NCBI GenBank assembly: GCA_025363205.1
Contig: JANYEI010000145.1
Span: 1 to 61,300, forward strand
Length of the DNA stretch: 61,300 nucleotides
Origin: Frigoribacterium sp.
GTDB taxonomy: Bacteria > Actinomycetota > Actinomycetes > Actinomycetales > Microbacteriaceae
Direction: 5' to 3'
A program made the translations under genes and the position numbers. Numbering within the stretch: the first letter of the stretch is position 1; the number at the start of each line of letters is the position of its first letter. This document shows positions 55,186 through 61,300 of the stretch, piece by piece. Below the pieces are notes generated by a model. It ran no database searches. It was given only the letters and a program-made list of their open reading frames with translations, and was not told the DNA's origin.

Positions 55186-56012
55186 CCGTCGCCATCGAGA
55201 ACGCCTCGGCCCGGGCGATCGCCGCCGGGATTAAGCCGCGACGCTATGGTTCCTGGTATGTGGCCGAGCATCGCATTCGTGGCTTTCGGAGCTACTACAA
55301 AACCCTGCTGTTCACGGCGGTCGGCAGCCCTTTCATGTACCTGTTTGCACTCGGGGTTGGGCTCGCGACTCTCGTTGACCGGCAGAACGCACTCGGCGGC
55401 ACGAGCTACCTTGTCTTCGTCGCGCCCGCCCTGATCGCTTCGGCCGCGGTCACTGCGGCGGTGGAGGAGTGCACCTACCCGATTCTCATGGGCTTCAAAT
55501 GGAATCCGATCTTCTTCGGGATGAATGCCGCACCGATCTCGGGCGCCCAGATTGTCAACGGCATCTTCATCGCCGTGCTCGCGCGGCTGCTACCGACCAC
55601 CCTGATCTACTACCTCGTCATGCTGGTGTTCGGAGCGGTGCCCTCCCCGCTCGGTGTGCTCGATATCCCGATAGCGATCCTCACCGGCATGGCCTTCGGT
55701 CTGGTGATCGCGAGCTACATCGCAACAGTGGAGCAGGATGTCGGCCAGCCCGCTTTCATCCAGCGGTTCATCGTCATTCCGCTTTTCCTCTTCTCCGGCA
55801 CCTTCTTCCCGCTCACCCAGATGCCCATTTTCCTGCGGTGGATCGGGTGGATCTCGCCGCTGTGGCACGGCACGGAGCTGGGTCGCGTGGTCAGCTATGG
55901 CGCGGTCGAGCCCGGCTGGTTGACCCTCGTACACGTGCTCTACCCGATCGGCCTCTGCGTCTATGGCTGGCGGCGCACGCAGGTTGTCGTCGCCCGGAGG
56001 CTCAACAAATGA
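55182..56012 (+). CDS. ABC-2 permease, first (NodJ/DrrB type)
   Basis: 276 residues, about six membrane helices after a basic amphipathic segment (KPRRYGSWYVAEHRIRGFRS). The order and the block IALFLFSGTFFPL-like IPLFLFSGTFFPLTQMPIFL then WISPLWHGTELGRVVSYG match the ABC-2 NodJ/DrrB membrane subunit. The ATG overlaps the ATPase stop by 4 bp; the next permease overlaps its stop by 4 bp. Confidence 0.92.
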   Translation: MTVAIENASARAIAAGIKPRRYGSWYVAEHRIRGFRSYYKTLLFTAVGSPFMYLFALGVGLATLVDRQNALGGTSYLVFVAPALIASAAVTAAVEECTYPILMGFKWNPIFFGMNAAPISGAQIVNGIFIAVLARLLPTTLIYYLVMLVFGAVPSPLGVLDIPIAILTGMAFGLVIASYIATVEQDVGQPAFIQRFIVIPLFLFSGTFFPLTQMPIFLRWIGWISPLWHGTELGRVVSYGAVEPGWLTLVHVLYPIGLCVYGWRRTQVVVARRLNK

Positions 56013-56857
56013 GTGCGAACTCCGACCTCGCTCCGATGCATCCCGTGCGTCCGGTGCGAAAGCCCCGCGCCGGCGGCATCGGCTCGCTCTACGCTGGCAA
56101 TTCCCGGTCGGTCATTGCGCGTGGACTCCTCGCCACGCGCAGTTCCAGCTGGCTCATTGTGTTGAGTGGATTTTTCGAACCGGTATTTTACCTGTTGTCG
56201 CTTGGCATCGGCCTCGGCGCACTGGTCGGCTCGGTCTCCACCTCGACCGGACAGCCTGTGTCTTACGCGGCTTTCATCGCGCCGGCACTGCTCGCGGTTT
56301 CGGCGATGAACGGGGCGATTTTCGACTCCACCTGGAACGTGTTCTTCAAGATGCAATATGCCAGGCTCTACGAGGCAATGCTCGCGACATCGCTTGGGCC
56401 GCTGGATGTCGCGCTCGGCGAGATCTTCCTCGCCCTGTTGCGCGGCGCGGTCTACGCAACGGGATTCCTTATCGTGATGCAGGTGCTCGGGCTCAACCGC
56501 TCCTGGACGGCGATCCTCGCACTCCCGGCGGTGCTTCTCATCGCTTTCGGGTTCGCGAGCCTCGGCATGGCAATCACCAGCTACATGAAGACATTTCAGC
56601 AGATGGACTGGATTAATTTCGTAATGCTGCCCATGTTCCTGTTCTCGGCGACGTTTTACCCGTTGAGTGTCTACCCGCAGGCGATTCAGTGGCTGATCCA
56701 GGTGCTCCCGCTCTGGCACGGCGTCGAGCTGGTGCGGGGTCTCACGACCGGAGCCTTGAGCGTCGCGATGATCGGGCATGTGCTCTACTACGTGGTGATG
56801 ATCGCGGTCGGGCTGGTGTTCACGACCCGTCGGCTGCGCGCGCTCTTCCTCGACTGA
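56009..56857 (+). CDS. ABC-2 permease, second (NodJ/DrrB type)
   Basis: 282 residues, paralogous to the preceding permease (same FFEPVFYLLSLGIGLGALVG opening helix and LFSATFYPLSVYPQAIQWLI then LPLWHGVELVRGLTTG block). The first 40 residues are a cytoplasmic Pro/Arg leader. The two permeases probably form a heterodimer with the ATPase dimer. The substrate is not evident; family members move drugs, glycolipids or oligosaccharides. A palindromic repeat follows at 56913. Confidence 0.92.
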   Translation: MSANSDLAPMHPVRPVRKPRAGGIGSLYAGNSRSVIARGLLATRSSSWLIVLSGFFEPVFYLLSLGIGLGALVGSVSTSTGQPVSYAAFIAPALLAVSAMNGAIFDSTWNVFFKMQYARLYEAMLATSLGPLDVALGEIFLALLRGAVYATGFLIVMQVLGLNRSWTAILALPAVLLIAFGFASLGMAITSYMKTFQQMDWINFVMLPMFLFSATFYPLSVYPQAIQWLIQVLPLWHGVELVRGLTTGALSVAMIGHVLYYVVMIAVGLVFTTRRLRALFLD

Positions 56858-56912
56858 CCCCCTTTGCTCCCCTCTGGCCCGTCCACTTCACGTCTGCTCC
56901 CCTCCGGCCCGT

Positions 56913-56978
56913 CCACCTCCCCTTTTTGCGACCACCACGGTGTACTGACCCGGAGGTGGTCGCAAAAACGGGAGGTGG
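56913..56978. repeat. Palindromic repeat, copy A (convergent terminator position)
   Basis: Left arm 56913-56936 pairs 23/24 with right arm 56955-56978 over an 18-nt loop. The right arm contains GGTGGTCGCAAAAACGGGAG, identical over 29 bp (56951-56979) to copy B at 58504-58532. Runs of T and A in the arms let it work as a bidirectional terminator between the ABC permease and the MFS gene. No coding content. Confidence 0.85.
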
Positions 56979-57003
56979 AAGTGGAGGTGGATGCGGCGGC
57001 GGG

Positions 57004-58395
57004 CTACTCCACTATCGTCGTGAAGTCGCTGTCGCGAGTTTCCCTGCTCAATCGAAGGGCCACGAGGGTGATCGCGGCCGCCAGCGAGAGGTAGACGCCG
57101 ACCAGGATCGTGCTGCCGCCCGCCAGCGCCCAGAGCGCAAGCGCGATGTAGGGCGCGACCGCCGCACCGAGGATGCTCGAGAAGTTGTAGCTGATGCCCG
57201 AGCCGGTGTAGCGCACGTTCGTCGCGAACAGCTCGGGCAACTGGGCTCCCATCGGCCCGAAGGTGAGACCCATGAGGGAGAAGCCGAGGATGAGCCAGGC
57301 CATCACTCCCACGGTGCCACCGCCCGAAAGCGGCACGAACAGCAGTCCGAAGACGATGATGCCGATCGTGACCACACTGAGCATCCGTCGCCGCCCGAAG
57401 CGTTCCGCGAGCGGACCGGAAACGAGCGTGAAGATTCCGAAGAACACGACTCCGACGATGAGCATGATCAAAAATTCGTTGCGACTGTAGCCCAGTCCGG
57501 CCACGAACGACGTCGGATTGAACGGCTTGCCTGCCGCACTCGCTGCCGCCGCGGCATCCGCTGAGGTTCGCGCTGCGGTGCCGAAGGCCAGCGTGAAGGT
57601 GGTCATCAGATAAAAGAGCACGTAGGTGGCGAGCATGATGAACGTGCCGAGGATGAGTTGCCGCCAGCTGGTCTTGAACACCAGGGCGAGCGGTACTCGT
57701 GCCACTGCACCCTGCTCGATCACCCGGGTGAAGGCCGGCGCCTCGACCAATCGGAATCTCACGTACAGCCCGACGATCACGAGCACGGCACTGGCGAGGA
57801 ACGGGATGCGCCAGCCCCAGGCGGCGAACGCGTCAGCGGGCAGGGTGAGGTTCAGCAGGAGAAAAAGCAGGTTGGCAATGATAAAGCCGATCGGCGCTCC
57901 CAGCTGGGGAAAGGTGCCGTAGATCGCGCGCTTTCCGACCGGGGCATTCTCGGTGGCAAGAAGTGCGGCTCCGCTCCACTCCCCACCGAGGCCGATGCCC
58001 TGGGCGAACCGGAAAACCACCAAAAGCAACGGGGCGAGCACGGTCCAGCCGGGGGTGGATGCCGAAGGCAGACAGCCGATGAGGAAGGTGGCGATGCCCA
58101 TGGTGAGCAATGACGCAATAAGGGTGCCCTTGCGGCCGATACGGTCGCCGAAATGGCCGAAGAGAATCGACCCGATCGGTCGACCGATGAAAGCAGCGGC
58201 AAAGACCGCGAACGAACTCAGCAGCCCGCTGGCTGGTGACTGCGCCGGAAAGAACAGAGCGGGAAAGACCAGCACGGCAGCGGTCGCGTAGACGTAGAAG
58301 TCGTAGAACTCGATCGACGTGCCGATCAGGCTCGCAAGGATCACGCGGGAGCGAGGATTCGCGGGAGCAGAGGCGGTGGCGGCAGGCGATGACAT
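57004..58395 (-). CDS. MHS-family metabolite:H+ symporter (MFS)
   Basis: 463 residues, 12 helices. The opening LIGTSIEFYDFYVYATAAVL, motif A-like FGHFGDRIGRKGTLIASLLT and GIGLGGEWSGAALLATENAP are those of the metabolite:H+ symporter (shikimate, alpha-ketoglutarate, proline/betaine) family. It probably takes up an organic acid or osmolyte. Related palindromic repeats lie on each side (56913 and 58470). Confidence 0.92.
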   Translation of the reverse strand: MSSPAATASAPANPRSRVILASLIGTSIEFYDFYVYATAAVLVFPALFFPAQSPASGLLSSFAVFAAAFIGRPIGSILFGHFGDRIGRKGTLIASLLTMGIATFLIGCLPSASTPGWTVLAPLLLVVFRFAQGIGLGGEWSGAALLATENAPVGKRAIYGTFPQLGAPIGFIIANLLFLLLNLTLPADAFAAWGWRIPFLASAVLVIVGLYVRFRLVEAPAFTRVIEQGAVARVPLALVFKTSWRQLILGTFIMLATYVLFYLMTTFTLAFGTAARTSADAAAAASAAGKPFNPTSFVAGLGYSRNEFLIMLIVGVVFFGIFTLVSGPLAERFGRRRMLSVVTIGIIVFGLLFVPLSGGGTVGVMAWLILGFSLMGLTFGPMGAQLPELFATNVRYTGSGISYNFSSILGAAVAPYIALALWALAGGSTILVGVYLSLAAAITLVALRLSRETRDSDFTTIVE

Positions 58396-58469
58396 GACGA
58401 ATGCTCCCTAGAGACGAGATTGACCGTCTCCGACCTTACCCCGCGTTCGGGGGCCATCCCGCCGACCGT

Positions 58470-58527
58470 CTCCCGTTTTTACGACCACCCTCCTGTGCGA
58501 ACACGGAGGTGGTCGCAAAAACGGGAG
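58470..58527. repeat. Palindromic repeat, copy B
   Basis: CTCCCGTTTTTACGACCACC (58470-58489) pairs 19/20 with 58508-58527; the loop (18 nt) differs from copy A. The 29-bp stretch 58504-58532 is identical to 56951-56979. It lies between the MHS-family gene start and the end of the next MFS gene. Short G-rich direct repeats (GGTGGATG-type) follow. Confidence 0.85.
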
Positions 58528-58591
58528 GTGGATGAGGTGGATGCTGCGGAGGGGTGGATGGGGCGGAGGGGAGGCGGATGCTGCGGACGGG

Positions 58592-59863
58592 CTACCGCAC
58601 GCTTTTGATTGGCAGGATGGCGAGGCCGCCGAGCGTCGCCGCGATTGCCGAGCAGACGAAGAGCCCGGTGAAACCCCCGACGGCGGCGACCAGGAATGCC
58701 CCAAGGAGCGGAGCAAACGCTTGGGGCACAGCCGTCGCGATGTTCATAATTCCGAGGTCTTTACCCCGGTTGTGCGAGTCGGGAAGCACTTGGGTTGCGA
58801 GCGCCTGGTCGACGGCCATGAAGCATCCGTAGCCCAGACCGAGAAGGCCGGCCGCAGCCAGGGCGACAGGAAGCGCGGGCGCGAAGGCGAGCAGCAGGGC
58901 GGCGAGAGCCTGCAGGTAGGCCGCGGCATAGACGAATATCTTGCGCTGGCCGATTCGGTCGCTGAGTTTTCCTAAGCCGAGCGCAGCGGCGATGAAGAAG
59001 ACGAGGTAGATCATCGTGAGAATGAGAAGCTCGTCCTCGGCGGCCTTTCCGAGACCGAGGCCGTACATGAGGAAGTAGAGGAGCAACGTCGTACCGAGCG
59101 CGTTGCCGAGGTTGACGAGCGTGCGGCTGAGAAGGGTCCAACCAAAGTCGGGGAAGCGGATCGGGTTGACCCAGAAGCCGCGCAGCAGGCTAGCGAAAGT
59201 GAACGGGGCACGAAGTACCCGGGGCAACACCTCATCCGGGGTGAACAGAACGAAGGGCACCACGAAAGCAATCAGAAGCACCGCCATCAGTGTGTAGCCG
59301 ACGAAGGTCGTGAGCACGAGGGCGAGCACGAGCACGAGGCCGAGAACGGTGCCGACGGCCTGCGGGGCCGACACCCAGCCCGAGACGAAACCGCGCTGGT
59401 TGACCGGCACCTGGTCGGAGATGGTGGCCGTCACTGCTGCGGAAATGACACAGAAACCGCTGAGCGCGAGCGACCAGAAGACGCCGACCCCCACGATCGA
59501 GGTCTGCGCGCCGAGGAGGAACAGCGCGATCGCGAAGACAAGGGTTCCAACGAAGATCCATGGTCGACGGCGTCCAAAGCGCGATGTGGTGCGGTCGGAG
59601 AGAGCGCCGGTAAGCGGGTAGACAATGAGAGCGCAGGTGCCGGCGATGCCAGAGATGATGCCGAATGCGACGACGCTCGACACCCAGTCTTTTGTCTTCA
59701 ACAGTTCTTCGACCTGCAGGGGAAGCAGCAGTTGGATCGGCGTGAGCTGCGCCATCCAGATGCCCAGCCATGCCGTGGCGAACAACGCGATCCAGCGTGC
59801 AGATACCTTCCGTCGCGGCTCGGCGAATGGGATGAATGCGGCAGGCACTGTCGGTGCAGTCAT
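58592..59863 (-). CDS. MFS transporter, GPH/SLC45-like
   Basis: 423 residues, about 12 helices. The start WIALFATAWLGIWMAQLTPI, the motif TGALSDRTTSRFGRRRPWIF in loop 2-3 and the repeat LGLGKLSDRIGQRKIFVYAA in loop 8-9 are of the sugar/cation-symporter kind seen in SLC45-like bacterial MFS proteins. The substrate is unknown. It ends 64 bp from palindrome B. Confidence 0.88.
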   Translation of the reverse strand: MTAPTVPAAFIPFAEPRRKVSARWIALFATAWLGIWMAQLTPIQLLLPLQVEELLKTKDWVSSVVAFGIISGIAGTCALIVYPLTGALSDRTTSRFGRRRPWIFVGTLVFAIALFLLGAQTSIVGVGVFWSLALSGFCVISAAVTATISDQVPVNQRGFVSGWVSAPQAVGTVLGLVLVLALVLTTFVGYTLMAVLLIAFVVPFVLFTPDEVLPRVLRAPFTFASLLRGFWVNPIRFPDFGWTLLSRTLVNLGNALGTTLLLYFLMYGLGLGKAAEDELLILTMIYLVFFIAAALGLGKLSDRIGQRKIFVYAAAYLQALAALLLAFAPALPVALAAAGLLGLGYGCFMAVDQALATQVLPDSHNRGKDLGIMNIATAVPQAFAPLLGAFLVAAVGGFTGLFVCSAIAATLGGLAILPIKSVR

Positions 59864-59954
59864 TCGTCTGGCTCCTTTGTCGCCAGATTAGCGTCTCGAA
59901 TACACGAAGATCGGCCGCTGCGACCCCCCATTCGGGAGGTTCAGACCTGGCGCT

Positions 59955-60377
59955 TTACGCGCCGTCGGCCGTGGCCCAGCGGGCGAACAGCGCAGAGGTG
60001 TCGCTCACGAAAGTGCCGCGCGGTTCGATACGCCCACAGTCGTAGATGCGGAATTTTGCCGTCTTCGAATCGGCGAATTCGAGGGTGACGGCAGTCGCAA
60101 GTCCGCCGGTGCAGACATCGTTGAGAGTCCGGTCGAAGTCAGTTACGTCGATCGAGTACTTCTTGACAACCGCCGTGAACGCGGCGATGCGTGCTGAGTC
60201 CGAGGTCCGGTGCCTGGATTCAGAAAAACCCGCAACGGCCGTTGACTGGCTGTATTGGATGCCGGTGATCGGGGGGAGCTCTGGGCGTGAGCCGGAATTC
60301 AGCGCGACGATGAGCACCACGAGAGCCACAACCACGACAGCGCCGACAGCCGCAAAGAGCCGCACCGGCGGCCGCAC
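59955..60377 (-). CDS. Membrane-anchored protein of unknown function
   Basis: 140 residues from GTG 60377. One N-terminal helix (LFAAVGAVVVVALVVLIVAL), then an extracytoplasmic domain of about 105 residues with two Cys (NDVCTGGLA, IYDCGRIEP), likely a disulfide. I do not recognise the fold. The start is one base after the stop of the small upstream ORF, so the two are co-translated. Confidence 0.75.
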   Translation of the reverse strand: MRPPVRLFAAVGAVVVVALVVLIVALNSGSRPELPPITGIQYSQSTAVAGFSESRHRTSDSARIAAFTAVVKKYSIDVTDFDRTLNDVCTGGLATAVTLEFADSKTAKFRIYDCGRIEPRGTFVSDTSALFARWATADGA

Positions 60378-60378
60378 G

Positions 60379-60525
60379 TCAGGCCGGATCGATTACGGAA
60401 TGGCTGCTGAGGCTGCGCGAGACCTTACCGGGATCCTTCAGGAACACGACGTAGGTGAACCCGGCAGCGAGCACTACCGCGATGACGATGGCGATCACAA
60501 TCAGGATCTTGAATGGGTTGCTCAC
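60379..60525 (-). CDS. 48-residue single-helix membrane protein
   Basis: A short ORF: MSNPFKILIVIAIVIAVVLA then AGFTYVVFLKDPGKV and a Ser-rich tail. AGGTAGG precedes the GTG. One transmembrane helix, with a short positively charged tail. It lies one base upstream of the 140-residue gene and 34 bp downstream of ribH on the same strand. Function unknown; support comes from the ribosome site, the hydrophobic profile and the tight spacing. Confidence 0.7.
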   Translation of the reverse strand: MSNPFKILIVIAIVIAVVLAAGFTYVVFLKDPGKVSRSLSSHSVIDPA

Positions 60526-60559
60526 GAAGTCAGCCTACCTTTCGGCGCCCCCGGTCGAA

Positions 60560-61030
60560 TCAACCGGCAAGGCGGTGGAGAACAACCGCCGTAGCGAGCG
60601 CCGCCTGGGCCGCTTCCGCGCCTTTGTCTTCCTTCGATCCGGGGAGCCCCGCTCGATCGAGTCCCTGCTGCTCGTCCTCGAGGGTGAGCACGCCGAAGCC
60701 GACAGGCTTTCCGGTGAGGATCGCCACCTGGGTGAGGCCGCTGGTCGCGGCATCCGACACGAACTCGAAGTGCGGGGTACCGCCTCGGATGATTACGCCA
60801 AGCGCGACCACCGCATCCGCCCCCGCGTCCAGGGCCGCCCTGCTCACCACGGGAAGCTCGAAGCTGCCGGGTACGCGCACCTCCGTCACCTCTGCTCCGG
60901 ATGCCGCGAGCACACGCCGCGCGCCGGCGAGAAGCCCGTCGGTGATTTCTTCATGCCAGCGTCCGGCCACAATGGTGACCTTGAGGCCGGTGCCGTCGGT
61001 GATGATCTCTGGTGCTCCGTCGCCGCTCAT
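60560..61030 (-). CDS. ribH: 6,7-dimethyl-8-ribityllumazine synthase
   Basis: 156 residues. Joins 5-amino-6-ribitylaminouracil and dihydroxybutanone phosphate in riboflavin synthesis. Seen: [52 protein letters not shown] with the catalytic His, [20 protein letters not shown]. The ATG overlaps the ribBA stop (ATGA), the standard rib operon arrangement. Confidence 0.96.
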   Translation of the reverse strand: MSGDGAPEIITDGTGLKVTIVAGRWHEEITDGLLAGARRVLAASGAEVTEVRVPGSFELPVVSRAALDAGADAVVALGVIIRGGTPHFEFVSDAATSGLTQVAILTGKPVGFGVLTLEDEQQGLDRAGLPGSKEDKGAEAAQAALATAVVLHRLAG

Positions 61031-61300
61031 GCGAGGTGTCCTTTCGGGGTTTCCAGAAGGCGCTGGTGGGCACGCGCAGACTGTTCGAGTTCGGTGTTAC
61101 TGGGAAGAATATGGCCCATGCGGTCGCGCTTGACCTCGAGGTACTGCTCGTTGAAGTCACCGACACCCACCACGAGTGGCACCTGCTCCGTCACGATGAT
61201 TCCGCGGGCGCGCAGCTGGCGAAGCTTTTCCGGATTATTGGTGATCGCACGCACCTCGCTCAGGCCGAGGTCTTCGAGAATCGCGACGGCCGCGCTGTAG
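61027..61300 (-). CDS. ribBA: RibBA, C-terminal part (GTP cyclohydrolase II)
   Basis: Partial; the gene continues past the window end. The visible 90 residues ([20 protein letters not shown] then [20 protein letters not shown] and onward) are the end of the GTP cyclohydrolase II domain. The C-terminal tail [20 protein letters not shown] is variable. Only the GCHII end is seen, so the fusion to dihydroxybutanone phosphate synthase is assumed from usual actinobacterial order. Confidence 0.88.
   Translation of the reverse strand, partial: YSAAVAILEDLGLSEVRAITNNPEKLRQLRARGIIVTEQVPLVVGVGDFNEQYLEVKRDRMGHILPSNTELEQSARAHQRLLETPKGHLA

Noticed and set aside
56913-58532. Insertion sequence or composite transposon around the MFS gene
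   Set aside because: The flanking elements are short palindromes without a transposase or target-site duplication, so only the repeats are reported.

Overview
The window is high-GC DNA from an actinobacterium. Gene content and order (dnaX-recR-lysC-asd; a rudimentary tad locus beside topA-tmk-holB; actinobacterial-type PonA with PASTA domains; Mqo; 6C RNA) and many GTG starts with 1-14 bp gene overlaps point to the Microbacteriaceae or a close relative. The family assignment is inference; no rRNA is present to confirm it.

Layout. 1-5.9 kb: 3' end of dnaX, recR, a small DGPA-repeat protein, lysC with an internal beta-subunit start, asd, vanZ, a leftover second copy of the asd 3' end, and a quinol-monooxygenase-like gene. 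6-13.4 kb: a DUF559-type nuclease-like protein, a gene-poor stretch, mqo, a short GNAT gene, then an operon of a sensor kinase, a kinase-like membrane protein without ATP-binding boxes, a LuxR-type response regulator and thymidine kinase. 13.4-20.1 kb: a palindromic repeat, tRNA-Pro, a membrane phosphoesterase overlapping a class A PBP, a 53-residue ORF overlapping ridA, and acs. 20.1-31.7 kb: a 6C RNA, tadA/tadB/DUF4244/two TadE-like genes, topA, tmk, holB, and two tandem secreted alpha/beta hydrolases.

31.7-34.5 kb: a TetR regulator, tRNA-Thr, and a divergent pair (BKACE-like enzyme and atypical SDR) with a palindrome at a predicted promoter. 34.6-42.5 kb is a metal island: CsoR operator and csoR, a CopZ-like chaperone, Cu(I) ATPase CopA, a DUF6153-like membrane protein, a DUF305 lipoprotein, a beta-propeller lipoprotein, its own lipoprotein diacylglyceryl transferase (lgt), a His-rich CDF exporter and its ArsR-type repressor. 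Together these sense copper, carry it to the exporter, hold it at the cell surface with anchored lipoproteins, and export a second divalent metal.

42.6-61.3 kb: a MarR/MFS drug-efflux pair with its operator, a 500 bp untranslated region with nested inverted repeats ahead of a secreted CAP-like protein, a Gfo/Idh/MocA oxidoreductase, PBP4-type carboxypeptidase, nicotinamidase, succinate-semialdehyde dehydrogenase, a SpoU methyltransferase, a full ABC exporter, a three-gene NodIJ/Drr-like ABC exporter, two MFS transporters, two small membrane-anchored proteins, ribH and the end of ribBA. At least three kinds of intergenic palindromic repeat occur, and two copies of one flank an MFS gene.
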